17,476 nucleotides of DNA, from contig RBNI01002797.1 of NCBI GenBank assembly GCA_003990745.1, positions 1 to 17,476 on the forward strand. The letters run 5' to 3'. Shown one piece after another: positions 8,701 through 17,476 of the stretch. Position 1 is the stretch's first letter, and every line of letters begins with the position of its first letter. Below the pieces are notes generated by a model. It was not told the origin of the DNA. It did no database searches and saw nothing but the letters and a program-made list of their open reading frames with translations. Made by a program: the position numbers and the translations under genes. The DNA comes from Jimgerdemannia flammicorona (Eukaryota > Mucoromycota > Endogonomycetes > Endogonales > Endogonaceae).

Positions 8701-10073
8701 ACTTTATTTTAAAAGAAATGAGAGGGATATTTATATAAAATATAATTCAATTATTACTAAGTTATAACCTAAATATAAATTCCAATAACCAAATAAATAA
8801 GGTACTTTAATACAGAAAACTTCAGTTGTAAGTACAAATTCAAGTATCTGTATAATTAATTGTATAAGATCAGAATGCTGGAATAATTTCTAAATTATGC
8901 AAGATCAGAATGCCAGAAGAATTTCAACAGTTACACAAAGAACTCAGAGCAGAATATTCAAAATTCTGGGGACTTCATCTTCATCACTATCAAGGCTAGA
9001 GATTAGGAACAGGATGTCTTCAAAGAAAATGAGATCAGTGAATATTTCATCTATTTTGTATATTTCATATATATTACATGTTTTGTACATATCATCAATT
9101 AGCAGAATGACATCATTGCCAGTGATGTCATCACTGATGATGTCATCACATTTAGGAGCAGCAGAAGTAAGGACATCAGAGGCTCTCCAATCTATAAGGT
9201 TATCCTCTACAAAGTAGGGGACAAAGGTAGAATCTTGAGAGAGCCTAATCTGGATACTGGGGCCTTAGAGTACCAAGATTAATCCTTGTAGAAATTGATC
9301 AGAATTGTCCACAAGGATGGGATTCCATAACTCTTCTATCTTATCACTTTTGAGAGTGATGGTAGATTGGACTTCTCTGGCCACTATGGCCTCTAGTACA
9401 TCTGTATAGCAGGCTGACAATTTCTTGAAGTCTGAGATACTAGTATACTTCAAGTTAGAGATTGACCAAGATACATGTCTGAAGATCTGATGGATCTTTT
9501 TAACTATCTTCAATTTATATGTATCTATAGAAGTAGTATCTTATATCTCTGGGAGACTGGCCTGAGAGAATTCCTAGTAGAAGAGATTTCCTATTTCATA
9601 TTTCTATCACATCTAGAGATATTTGGTAGTGATAGTGATCCTTGTTTCCATTTTATAGTGGTCAAGGATAAAGTGGTATAGGTCACCAGTACTCAGATTG
9701 AGACTAGGAGTTGTTCTGGTACAGATCCTTATGACTCTCCTTATATCTTAGAACATTCTTTCTTGAACTGAGAAGTCTTAGTGATTCCTTGACCTTGAGG
9801 TTTGATGAGCAGCAGGCATTTTGTATTGTGAGTCTTTGAACTATATTGGAATATTGTATATCTTGTTTGAGTTACTGCTGCTATAGTTCCTTAGTTCTTT
9901 TTTTATATTTCTTAAGATATCAATCTTATAGATGTAATAACTTATGATTAGTCATTATTATTATCTTATAGCCTGAGTGAGTAATGCTATGATCTTCTTG
10001 TACTCTGATCTAGTGGCTTGTAAGAAAAGACTGTCTTCTGTGATGATATCACCATTCTGAGATCACTGTTAAA
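8700..10073 (-). repeat. 5' LTR of copy A, about 1.37 kb
   Basis: The right half (~9413-10073) aligns with the copy A 3' LTR, and the whole aligns with the copy B 5' LTR (12291-13663, opposite strand). In element orientation it starts near 10073 with TTTAACAGTGATCTCAG, where the 3' LTR has TGTAACAG. The inner end near 8700 is inferred from the shared AAATAAAGTCAGT. A TATA-like TATATAA box lies at about 8731-8738 and an AATAAA at about 8703-8709, both on the minus strand. It also contains the LTR ORF. Confidence 0.83.
8944..9819 (-). pseudogene. LTR-encoded ORF, full length 292 codons with point stops
   Basis: From ATG at 9817-9819 to TGA at 8944-8946 the phase is unbroken (876 bases, 291 residues plus stop) except for point stops, several at Gln or Trp positions seen as sense codons in a sister copy. 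Recognisable blocks are QTSRSRN near the start, ETRITI, SDFKKLSAC, EELWNPIL, FVPYFVE and an acidic C-terminus with DDI repeats, IFTDLI and DSDEDE, ending NILL. Copy B shows the same blocks and the same stop position (TAA instead of TGA). An additional upstream stretch in another phase, starting ATG at 9955, encodes a Lys/Arg/Gln-rich segment with QQ runs in all copies and may be an N-terminal extension or a separate small ORF. No family is recognised. Lying in an LTR, it would be present twice per element. Confidence 0.65.
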
Positions 10074-12290
10074 ATAACTAGCTCTACTTCAATAGTGTGG
10101 CTAACTCAGTTTGCTTATATAATAGAGTAGAGTATTTCCACAATCTATATAGTCAAGCTCACATCTGCCTCTTCTATTATGATCTATATATAGATCTGGA
10201 ATGCTCTTCTTACTATAGCTAATCTCATAATTTCAGCAAAATCCTCTACTCCCCTCATTCTATATTATATCTCATTATAGTAATAAGCTCTTCATATCTA
10301 CCCCAACTAACTATTAGTTTAGTTCTATCTAGCAGATCTCTATCATATTTATTTACATAGCAACTCTCCTATTCTGAGTTATCTATTAATCTCTTATCTG
10401 ATAATCTGGCTTCAGCATCTTAATATTATAAAGTTCTCTCATCTAATATACTCACTGAGCTGACTATAGATTGATACCTAAGCTTTTTCCTTTTACTGCC
10501 ATCTCTATCTCTGGAATTTTATATGTTTCATAATGCTTTCTTAGGTATAATTTAAAAGAAATACTCAACCAGGTTCTGCATAATTCAATACTTCTCCTTT
10601 TCTAAAGAGGCATCCATCTATGATAAGATTGACTCTGTTGAATTCTCTATACAGTACTAGTCTATTCAGTCAGTCATCTATTAGTTAGTAGTACTGAGAC
10701 CCACTACTCTCTTTAGAAAGGCCAATATGGAAGAGACCTTTTATATAGTTCAGTACACTATATAGACTAGGTAATATAAGATATTTGCTGGCTAGGCCTT
10801 CTCTTTTTCAATGTTTCTCTCCTTTAGTCTTTGCTCTATACTCTTTATATTTATCTCTCTTATAGATATATTTATATAAATTTATATATAGTTATACAAC
10901 CTTCTTATTTTGGGATATTTTATAGATAATTCTATTTATATTATATCTACCATTAGTACTTATTCCTCATTTGTATAATTCTACATAGTTGCTCTTACTT
11001 TTGTATTCCACTTAAGTCTTTAAAGGACATTTTGTCTATCTCTATTATTGAATATATGGGTTTTCTGCTTGATGCTCTCAATATGATAATTAGCCTTTTA
11101 GCTGATAAATATATCCAAATTCTGATACTGGTTACTAACAGTTGATGTCTTTTATTTATTTCCATCATCTATGTCCATATTGCTATTATAAAGCTCAGTC
11201 AGTTGCTGGTCATCTTATATATATAGTTCAGGTCATAAAAAAGTATTTTGTAACTCTATCATCTATTTTGCTATATTGTGGAAGTTATTCTAAGTAGGGC
11301 AATACTATTCATCTTCTTATTTAGTCACTAATTTGCAGTAGTGGCAGGATATTCTTTACTTACAGATAGATCAATATCTATTTTTTCAATAAATTGACTC
11401 AATTGTAGTCTATTTATAAATATATCTGAGACTCCTGATGCTAGTGGCCTATATGACTCCAACTGATAGAGTATTTATAAAGCCCTCTTCTTGGTACTTA
11501 TTTATTATTATAACAACTTCTGAAAAGAGATATTTACTATATGGGTTTCTCTTTTACTATAGAGACCTTCATTTCATGGCCAGTATATTATCTTAAAGTG
11601 TAATAACTAGCCTTATATTGAGGTATTGATCAGAGGTTGAGCTCATTACTATCCTCTGGCAATAACCTTTTATATTATATTGTACTTCTTTATCTTAATC
11701 TTGGATTTGACATTCAAGTTCAATATATCTCTTTTGCTACTAATTCTGCTAATATATTATCTTGTCTTAACCACCTCTACCATTAACTCTAGGAACTACT
11801 ACCTATCTCAGTTATATCTCTCTTTAATATTACTATTAATTTAATATCTATCTCTACTAGTGCTCTCACATCTAGACAGGCAATCTCCAGTCAGAAATCA
11901 ATTTATTCTATTAATTTATTACTATCTGTACAATCACTAAAATGACTGACTTTTCTGTGAGTAACAAACTCTTATATTATGAAGTACTATAGTTGGCCAG
12001 TGAGAGAAAACCATACTATACTATAAAGAATTATTTTTATAACTTAGTTGCCTATCAAGTAATCTACTGGTAAGATCTGTCTCTCTATTAGAATTTCTTA
12101 CCTCTCTTTGATATAGCTCTATGATCTATTCAGAGTCATCCACCAATTTCTACCTAATCAACTCTTATCTACCAACCTATTACTCATCTATATTTATAAC
12201 TAATCTAACTATCTCTCTACTTAGACACTCTGTCTAGTACTACAATATGGGCTGCTGCTTATACTGTATTTTATAGCCTTATGCATATAG
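10074..12290. other. AT-rich, CpG-free relic DNA between the two gypsy copies
   Basis: About 2.2 kb lies between the 5' LTR of copy A and the 5' LTR of copy B. It has no open frame over about 60 codons, no CG dinucleotide that I could find and no resemblance to the A/B family. The left 1.3 kb shows nothing I can name. The right part has weak gypsy pol similarity, listed separately. It may be the older element into which A and B inserted. Confidence 0.6.
11380..12180 (+). pseudogene. Possible gypsy RNase H / integrase zinc-region relic
   Basis: With frame changes, the plus strand gives a plausible RNase H start ETPDASG (11428-11448), a block near 11560-11580 ending in a FHGQY-like motif, an ATNSAN stretch near 11745 where an ADALSR motif would be expected, and about 11960-12150 a region LLYYE...YTIKNYF...LVAYQ resembling the entry to an integrase HHCC domain. 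The order and spacing fit a Ty3/gypsy pol unrelated to copies A and B. The matches are short and need several frameshifts, so this could be chance. Confidence 0.35.
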
Positions 12291-12542
12291 TATAATGGTG
12301 ATCTTAGAATAATGACAGCATTACAGGAGACAGTCTTTCCTTACAAGCTACCAGATTAGAGTACAAGAAGATTATATGGCATAACTCACCCAGGCTACAA
12401 GATGAGCAATAATGACCAACTATAAGTCATCATGACCACAAGATAGATATCTCAAGAAATATAAAAGAAGGATCAAGAAACCACAGTAGTAGCAATCCAA
12501 ACAAGGCTTACAGAAATAGTTCAAAAGACTTACTACAAACAA

Positions 12543-13362
12543 ATGTCTGCTGCTTACCAAACCTCAAGGTCCAGGAATCACCAAGGCCCCTCAGTCTAGG
12601 AAAGGATATTCCAAGATATCAGAAGAGCTATGAGGACCTATACAAGTAGGACTTCTAGCCTTAACCTGAATACTGGTGACCCTTATCATTAAATCCTATA
12701 CTGCAGTGAAATGGAAACAAGAATCACTATTGCAACTGAATACCTCTCAATGTAGCAGGAATATGAAATAGAAAACCCCTTCTGCTGGGAATTCCCTCAG
12801 GCTAGTTCCCAAGAAATACAAGATTCTATTCCCATAGAATAAGAATAGCTAAGAAGATTCATCAGGTTTCAAGTATATATAATGATTAATCCCCAACTTG
12901 GAGTATACTAGAATCTCAGACTTCAAGAAATTATCAGCCTGCCATATCAATATACTGGAGGCCATGGTGGTCACCAAAGCCTAGTCCACCATTACCCTCA
13001 ATAGTAATGAAGTAGAAGAGTTCTGGAATCCCATCTTCCAGGACAATCCAGATCAATTCATACAAGGATTGATATTAGCATTCCAAGACATCACATTTGT
13101 TCCTTATTTTGTGAAAGAGAATGTCATAGATTGGAGAGCTCTCACTACTGCCAAATGAGTTGATATCACCCATGATGACATCTTCAATGATGATATCATC
13201 CTGCTAATTGATATGCATGACATACATGAGATACACAAAGTATGTGAAATGGATGAAATATTCACTGATCTCATCTCCTTTGAAGACATCCTGTCTCTGA
13301 CCTCAAGCCTTAATGATAGCAATAAGGATGAAGCCCCCATAGTCCTGAACATTCTGCTCTAA
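12543..13362 (+). pseudogene. LTR-encoded ORF of copy B, frameshifted
   Basis: ATG at 12543-12545 has the same AAACAAATGTC-like context as in copy A. The frame reads QTSRSRN, ERIFQDIRRA, ETRITI and IENPF, with TAG at 12753-12755 at the position of an ancestral Trp. A small deletion near 12840-12860 shifts phase by one. The second phase then gives SDFKKLSAC, EEFWNPIF, FVPYFVKE, an acidic DDI-rich region, IFTDLISFEDIL and NILL before TAA at 13360-13362, the same end as copy A. An upstream Lys/Gln-rich stretch begins with ATG at 12412 in another phase. The family is unknown and no function is assigned. Confidence 0.62.
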
Positions 13363-13626
13363 GTTCTTGGTAATACCAAATTCTACCAGTATCCTTTTTC
13401 TGTGTAACTATTATTCTTCTGGCATTCAGATCTTGCATAACTCAGAAATTCTTCTGGTATCCTTTTTCTATACCACTGAAATCTACTGGCATCTTGAACT
13501 TGTACAACCATTTATACAGACACTTAAATTTGTACTTACAACTATAGTTTTCTGTGTTTCAGTATTTTATTTAGTTATTGGAATTTATATTTAGCTTTAT
13601 AACTTAGCAACTATTGAATTATATTT

Positions 13627-13661
13627 TATATAAATATCTCTCTTATTTTCTTTGAAATAAA
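13627..13661 (+). promoter_or_regulatory. LTR TATA-like box and poly(A) signal, copy B
   Basis: TATATAAA at 13627-13634 is followed by AATAAA at 13656-13661, only about 22 bases later. Both are conserved at the equivalent place in the copy A 5' LTR. They lie at the inner end of the LTR, downstream of the LTR ORF. The assignment is by motif only, and AT-rich DNA makes chance matches likely. Confidence 0.4.
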
Positions 13662-13663
13662 GT

Positions 13664-14304
13664 CAGTCAAGTTCACTTACACTCAATTCCATGCAAGCAA
13701 TCTAAGTAATAACAAGACAGTTTAAAGATAAGAAGTTTGAGGAGTATAAGATCTTGGAAAGGCACTCCAATAAGAACTTACTTATAACAAACTTGTAGTT
13801 AGTCTAAGAGATATATCTTGAAGAGAATTTGATATATTTGAAGGACTCAGTGCCCATTACATAACAATATATATAATACACCCCTCAGTCAAGTTCACTT
13901 ATACTCAATTCTATTTAAGCAATTTAAGAGATAATAAGACAAGAAGTTTGAGGACAATAAGACCATAGGAAGGCACTCAAATAAGAACTTACTTATAACA
14001 AACTTATAGTTAGTCTAAGAGATATATCTTGAAGAGAATCTGATATATTTGAAGGACTCAGTATCCACTATATGACAATATATATAATATAGTATTCTCA
14101 GACAAGTTCACTTATACTCAATTCTACACAAGCAATCTAAGCAATAATAAGACAGTTTAAAGATAAGAATTTTGAGAACTATAAGACCTTGGAAAGGTAC
14201 TCCAATAAGAACCTGCTTATAACAAACTTGTGGTTAGTCTAAGAGATATATCTTGAAGAGAATCTGATATATTTGAAGGACTCAGTGACTACTATATAAC
14301 AACT
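13664..14304 (+). repeat. Tandem triplication of a ~215-bp leader/gag-start unit
   Basis: Three head-to-tail copies start at 13664, 13886 and 14099 with CAGTCAAGTTCACTTA or a close variant, spaced 222 and 213 bases. Each contains AAGAAGTTTGAGGA, a TTATAACAAACTT block and TCTAAGAGATATATCTTGAA. Units 1 and 2 end in an ATATATATAA linker. Copy A has one such unit. Part of each unit reads like protein (FKDKKFEDYKTL), so it may be the gag N-terminus or a structured leader. Confidence 0.88.
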
Positions 14305-14399
14305 TGGTACTCATTGTCTGGTGATTCAAAATGAATTCCTCACTTTTAAGCTGAAAAATGAACAACCACCACAATAACTACCCTGACTACAAGAGTTAC

Positions 14400-15490
14400 C
14401 TCTGTAAGAATTCAAGATAAGATGGAAATATATCCCCCCACTTTCTATAGATATACTACTGAAGAGTCAATCCTGACCTTTATTGAAGACTTTGAACAAT
14501 TCACTACCATATGAGCCTTCAATATTGATGTACAATTGGCCCTCCTATCTGTCAGCCTCTGAGGACCTGCCAGAGGCAAGTTCAATGCAGTCACCATTAC
14601 TGATGCTAGTATAGCCAAACTTGCCAACATGAAGAACTTTCTCAGAACTATATACTATACTGAAGAGATCAAGCAAGCTCTCAAGGATCAACTCAATACT
14701 TCTGCCAGAGACTCAGTAAAGATCCCAACTCATTCTATACCTGAATCTGCCACCAGATTGTCTTGGGTGGCTATGATGATATCCTCAAGAAACAAATAGC
14801 TGATTCAACCTTCCTCAAAGAAGTCCTCTCAGAAATTGCCCTAGCAATCTGATCTATCCTAGCTGCTCTGATACTTAACCAGAAAGTGGTCTTTGTACAG
14901 AGATATTGGACTACTAGACACCATGCTGAACACTTAATGGAGAAAATAACTGGCATCAAGATAGAGCCACAAAAGCCAACTAGTATTATACCTACCACAG
15001 TTATAAATAGATAACTATCTCCATATACTCCCAAGGCAGCTAAAGCTGATATAGTAGAGGAACTTACTAAGCAGTTTTCCAAGATGACTGCACATCTTGG
15101 TGATGTTATTAGAGAAGTCCAAAGTACCAACAGGAGACCAGTACAGAGATTTGCAGTTGCTATAGAAGAATACAATATTATATACTTCAGATATAGAGAA
15201 GAAGACCACTATACAAAGAGTTGCATGACTGAAAAAAGATGTAAAGTCCAATCAAGTAATGCTACTAGAACCAGAGAACAAACCAATACAGTGGTCATTG
15301 AGGAGATTGATGATACTGATGATGAAAATACTATATGGAGTCCAAATTCTACCCTGTTACTGAAGATACCAGAACTCAGTCCAAGCCCTATGATAAGAAG
15401 AGTAACAGCAAGCCAGTTGGAAGACCAAAGAAGACTCCAGCTATCACTATTCTGAGCAAGACCCAATCTGGGAGATTGATCAAGATATAG
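14400..15490 (+). pseudogene. Gag (capsid and degenerate zinc knuckle) of copy B
   Basis: A possible internal start is ATG at 14422. The capsid region contains TEESILTFIEDFEQF, IAKLANMKNFLRTIYYTEE and IKQALKDQLNT, matching copy A. The nucleocapsid knuckle at 15183-15224 reads YFRYREEDHYTKSC: the His and last Cys of C-x2-C-x4-H-x4-C remain, but the first two Cys are Tyr. It is followed by an acidic stretch with EEIDDTDDEN. Several stops and at least one frameshift occur in the middle. Gag forms the particle shell and binds the RNA. Confidence 0.72.
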
Positions 15491-15779
15491 AGTTAGATGA
15501 AACTACCTGCCAAATTATTGAAGGCACTACTCCAGTCTCAGGAGAAATTGAAAGCAAGAAAGAATAGAAGCTGTGTAAGACCAAGATCCACCAGTATGAT
15601 ATCTACAAAGACCTCAAGAAACAGAAGGTCAATACTACTTTGGACAACTAGTCAAAGTTTCTGCCTTCAGACAGCAGTTGAGAGTAGGACTTGTAATCAC
15701 TGTTAAGAACCAAGAGTACAAGATTATAGAAGCTCACAATGTATAAGAAGATCAACAAGAAGACTCAGGCAAAGAATCT

Positions 15780-16090
15780 GAAGACCAGCATAAGACATCA
15801 GCCTATACTCCATATCAGATTGAAGATTGTATCTTTGATGCTATGTATTATTGATTTCAGTACTGGAGGATGCCTTATGAGTAAGAAGACAATTGACCAC
15901 CTAGGCTGGAACATTGAAGAGTCTACCAAAATGGTCTATATCACAGTAGATGGTATATGAGCTATCCCTCTAGGCAAGATTTAAGAAGTCTCCATCAAGA
16001 TTGGAGGAGCTACTATTTCAATAGATGTGATTGTTACAAGTACTACCAAATATGATATCCTCATTGATAATCAAGGCCAAGACTGTCATT
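15780..16090 (+). pseudogene. Aspartic protease of copy B (retropepsin-like)
   Basis: The block CIIDFSTGGCLMSKKTIDHL at about 15838-15900 aligns with the protease of copy A, with a small insertion around the catalytic D-T/S-G site. It continues with WNIEEST, AIPLGKI, IKIGGATISIDVIV and TTKYDILI (ending about 16065), the usual C-terminal part of a gypsy protease. Stops at 15958 and 15982 interrupt it. It lies between gag and the Cys-rich linker, as in copy A. Confidence 0.7.
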
Positions 16091-16259
16091 AACCTCAATG
16101 CCCAGAAGATACAGATTAACTATAGAGAAAGAAAGATATAAATATCTATCAATATCTTCAAAGGAGTTCTACTAGACATAAAGGAAGGAGATGAAGAAGA
16201 CACAGAAGTCTTCATGCACTTGGTGTATAAGAACAAGAGCAAGACACCCAAGCTCATAG

Positions 16260-16385
16260 ATGAGCAGTAGTACAACAAGATCATCAATAGCTATATCTCT
16301 CAAGAAAGATGCCCCTATGGTATCAAGATGTACTGCTCTGAATACCTGAATGACTGCTGGTTCTATATCAGTGAAGTTAGGAAAA
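16260..16385 (+). pseudogene. Conserved Cys-rich linker of copy B
   Basis: This segment encodes DEQ-stop-YNKII, CPYGIKMYCSEYLNDCWFY and ISEV, matching copy A at 6480-6640. Both copies carry TAG at the same codon. Three Cys remain here. A His present in copy A is Tyr here. The function is unknown; a small zinc-binding element is one possibility. Confidence 0.55.
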
Positions 16386-16539
16386 TCTGCTAATAAAAGC
16401 ATGAGCAAGAAGCTACTGAATTAAAAAGAAAAGCCAAAAAAGATGACTAGCCCCCAGAGCTTCAAATAGATAGTGAGACATCACTCTTAAGGTCAAGAAG
16501 TTTTATCCTGAAGCCAAGATCCCAGAATACAAGACTGTA

Positions 16540-16787
16540 GGAGCCATAGAAATGGACCTTGCCAGCATTTAAGATGCTATCCTTGAACCACAGACCACTA
16601 CTCTACTTGGTACTGAAATTGGAGTCAAGTTGCCAGAGAACTATGTTAGAATTATCAAGACCAGGAGCACTCTGGCCAAAAGTAAAATCTCAGTTAAAGG
16701 AGGAGTAATTGACTCTGATTATACTGGTATCTTTCTCATAGTCAGGAATCACAACCCCACCAGCCTATTTAATGTCAAAAAGTATGA
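16540..16787 (+). pseudogene. dUTPase domain of copy B, cut by LINE in motif 4
   Basis: Motif 1 IEMDLASI (about 16546-16570, followed by a TAA where copy A has CAA), motif 2 IKTRSTLAKSKI, motif 3 GGVIDSDYTGIF and the start of motif 4 (VKKYD) are visible. Motif 3 keeps Asp and Tyr and is closer to the family consensus (GGVID) than copy A, though a codon is missing after TG. The domain stops at about 16787 at the LINE junction, so motif 5 is missing. It independently supports the dUTPase call in copy A. Confidence 0.82.
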
Positions 16788-17476
16788 TGAGTGTCAGTGG
16801 GGACTTGACCAGGATCTTTGGCTGAGCAGTTGGCAGGTAGTGGAGATTGGTGAGGAGTGGGACTGGGCAGGAATCTGGGCCTGGAGTGCTGAGGTGTGGT
16901 GGTGGCTTCCCCCCAAGTTCTGGGTAGTATGGTGGCAAATGCTGTAGAGGAATGTTATGTTGAATTTCCATGCTGGGCATCTGGTGGATGGTGGCCATTT
17001 GGATTGTGAGAAGTGTTATAATGTAGAGCAAGCTGGGGGTTTTGTGCAGATACCGGAACATTGGCTGGGAGAGTGTGAGGTATTGGGGGACTTTTGGGTA
17101 GCTATAGGGAATAGGCTGGGTGTAGTTAGGAGGCCAGATGGTGAGCGAGGTCACAGGGAGGATTTGAAATCTAGACTAGTGGGAGGTGTTGGCAATGGGT
17201 GGCTCACTGTAGGGTGGGTGATTGCAGTGTGGGTAGGGTTGGCTGGACATTGGCTATTTGTTTTTGAGGAAGGGCGACAGATAGGGATGCAGAAGAAGTT
17301 GGCAAGGTGGGAGGAGTTGATGGGGGATCTTCTTACTGGGTGGTGGGATGGTTGGGGTCCCCAGGGTGGGCAACATCGCTGTCTGGTGGAAGGGATCTGT
17401 AGCCAGAGTGGTGGGAGGGTGGAGATGGTGGTTGACAAAGTGGTCTTCCATTGAGAGGGAGTGCAGGTGGGGGGGG
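16788..17476 (+). mobile_element. LINE copy 2, 5'-truncated, runs off the window
   Basis: Sequence from about 16788 aligns with LINE copy 1 from about 1505 onward (shared PPKFWVVWW block and zinc-finger region), so about the first 1.5 kb of the copy 1 sequence in this window is missing. A 5' truncation at a clean junction inside another element is typical of target-primed reverse transcription. The divergence from copy 1 is large, so it is a different subfamily or an old split. The 3' tail and target-site duplication lie beyond the window. Confidence 0.85.
16790..17454 (+). pseudogene. LINE ORF2 C-terminal part, copy 2
   Basis: One phase runs from the junction to TGA at 17452-17454, broken only by TAG at 16945-16947. 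PPKFWVVWW precedes that stop, exactly as in copy 1 at 1665. A zinc-finger pattern C-x2-C-x14-H-x4-C lies at 17005-17076 (CEKC ... EHWLGEC). The C-terminal tail continues where copy 1 has its 2055 stop, and that position is a Gly codon here. The RT core and endonuclease are absent. The copy is non-functional. Confidence 0.8.

Larger units (their letters stand above)
2325..10073 (-). mobile_element. Ty3/gypsy LTR retrotransposon, copy A (minus strand), decayed
   Basis: Long terminal repeats in the same orientation flank a gag-pol body read on the minus strand. From right to left the order is 5' LTR, leader, gag, zinc knuckle, protease, linker, dUTPase, RT, RNase H, integrase, polypurine tract and 3' LTR. 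RT before integrase marks it as Ty3/gypsy (Metaviridae). The body is about 5.7 kb. The LTRs differ by many transitions (about one site in eight in the first 100 bases by eye), so the insertion is old. The 3' LTR is interrupted by the LINE; its missing ~0.7 kb should lie left of the LINE's 5' end. Numerous stops and indels make it non-functional. Confidence 0.88.
12291..13663 (+). repeat. 5' LTR of copy B, about 1.37 kb
   Basis: It starts TATAATGGTGATCTTAG, which aligns with TGTAACAGTGATCTCAG of the copy A 3' LTR through transitions only. It matches the copy A 5' LTR through to AAATAAAGTCAGT at 13655-13667. The inner end is approximate because copy B has no 3' LTR in the window. It contains the LTR ORF and the core promoter. 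Confidence 0.82.
12291..16787 (+). mobile_element. Ty3/gypsy LTR retrotransposon, copy B (plus strand), truncated
   Basis: The same family as copy A in opposite orientation: 5' LTR, three-fold leader repeat, gag, protease, linker and dUTPase follow in order. Homology to copy A ends within dUTPase motif 4 at about 16787, where LINE sequence begins. RT, RNase H, integrase and 3' LTR are absent from the window and may resume beyond the LINE. Stops and frameshifts are numerous, and no CG dinucleotide is present. Confidence 0.88.

Noticed and set aside
8684..8705. Exact primer binding site next to the copy A 5' LTR
   Set aside because: TGGTCAAGTATTC is a candidate, but copy B lacks the TGG, and the LTR inner edge cannot be fixed, so no tRNA primer is claimed.
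9110..9165. CRE-like TGATGTCA/TGACATCA palindromes in the LTR
   Set aside because: They fall in the acidic DDI repeats of the LTR ORF, where GAT-GAC-ATC codons produce the pattern. A regulatory role cannot be argued from sequence alone.
14771..15251. Minus-strand ORFs with membrane-like hydrophobic sequence at 14771-15251
   Set aside because: They lie antisense to gag of copy B, and their hydrophobicity follows from the complement of charged codons.
15084..15455. ORF of 123 codons at 15084-15455 as a host gene
   Set aside because: It is the nucleocapsid part of copy B gag, containing the degenerate zinc knuckle and an acidic tail matched in copy A.

Overview
This window looks like a transposon graveyard from a eukaryotic genome, and I see no host gene in it. 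The best guess is a filamentous fungus, possibly a basidiomycete. That guess is inference: it rests on a Ty3/gypsy element carrying a dUTPase, which I recall being described from basidiomycetes, on L1-like LINEs with a poly(A) tail, and on heavy loss of CpG with transition-type decay. I saw no tRNA, rRNA, CRISPR array or bacterial-type operon.

Layout, left to right. (1) 1-2324, + strand: the 3' part of a LINE. Its reverse-transcriptase frame stays open in one phase except for six point stops, and it ends in AATAAA plus an 18-A tail. (2) 2325-10073, - strand: Ty3/gypsy copy A, with a 3' LTR cut by the LINE (2325-2970), polypurine tract, integrase, RNase H, RT, dUTPase, protease, gag, leader and a full 5' LTR of about 1.37 kb (~8700-10073). 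(3) 10074-12290: an AT-rich relic with no CG dinucleotide, whose right part faintly resembles another gypsy pol. (4) 12291-16787, + strand: gypsy copy B of the same family as A, with 5' LTR, a three-fold leader repeat, gag, protease and dUTPase, broken off inside the dUTPase. (5) ~16788-17476, + strand: a second, 5'-truncated LINE of the same broad family as the first, inserted into copy B and running off the window.

How the parts fit: A and B are two decayed copies of one Ty3/gypsy family with gene order LTR, gag, zinc knuckle, protease, Cys-rich linker, dUTPase, RT, RNase H, integrase, LTR. Both LINEs landed inside these gypsy copies, so they are younger, and they still contain CpG while most of the gypsy DNA has none.

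The two points most worth attention are: (a) the LTR itself contains a conserved sense-strand reading frame of about 291 codons, seen in all three LTR copies, with a shared start, shared terminal stop and different nonsense hits at the same codons; (b) the pol region has all five motifs of a trimeric dUTPase between protease and RT. Everything here is pseudogenic. Where I name a domain, it was recognised by eye from motifs, without a database search.
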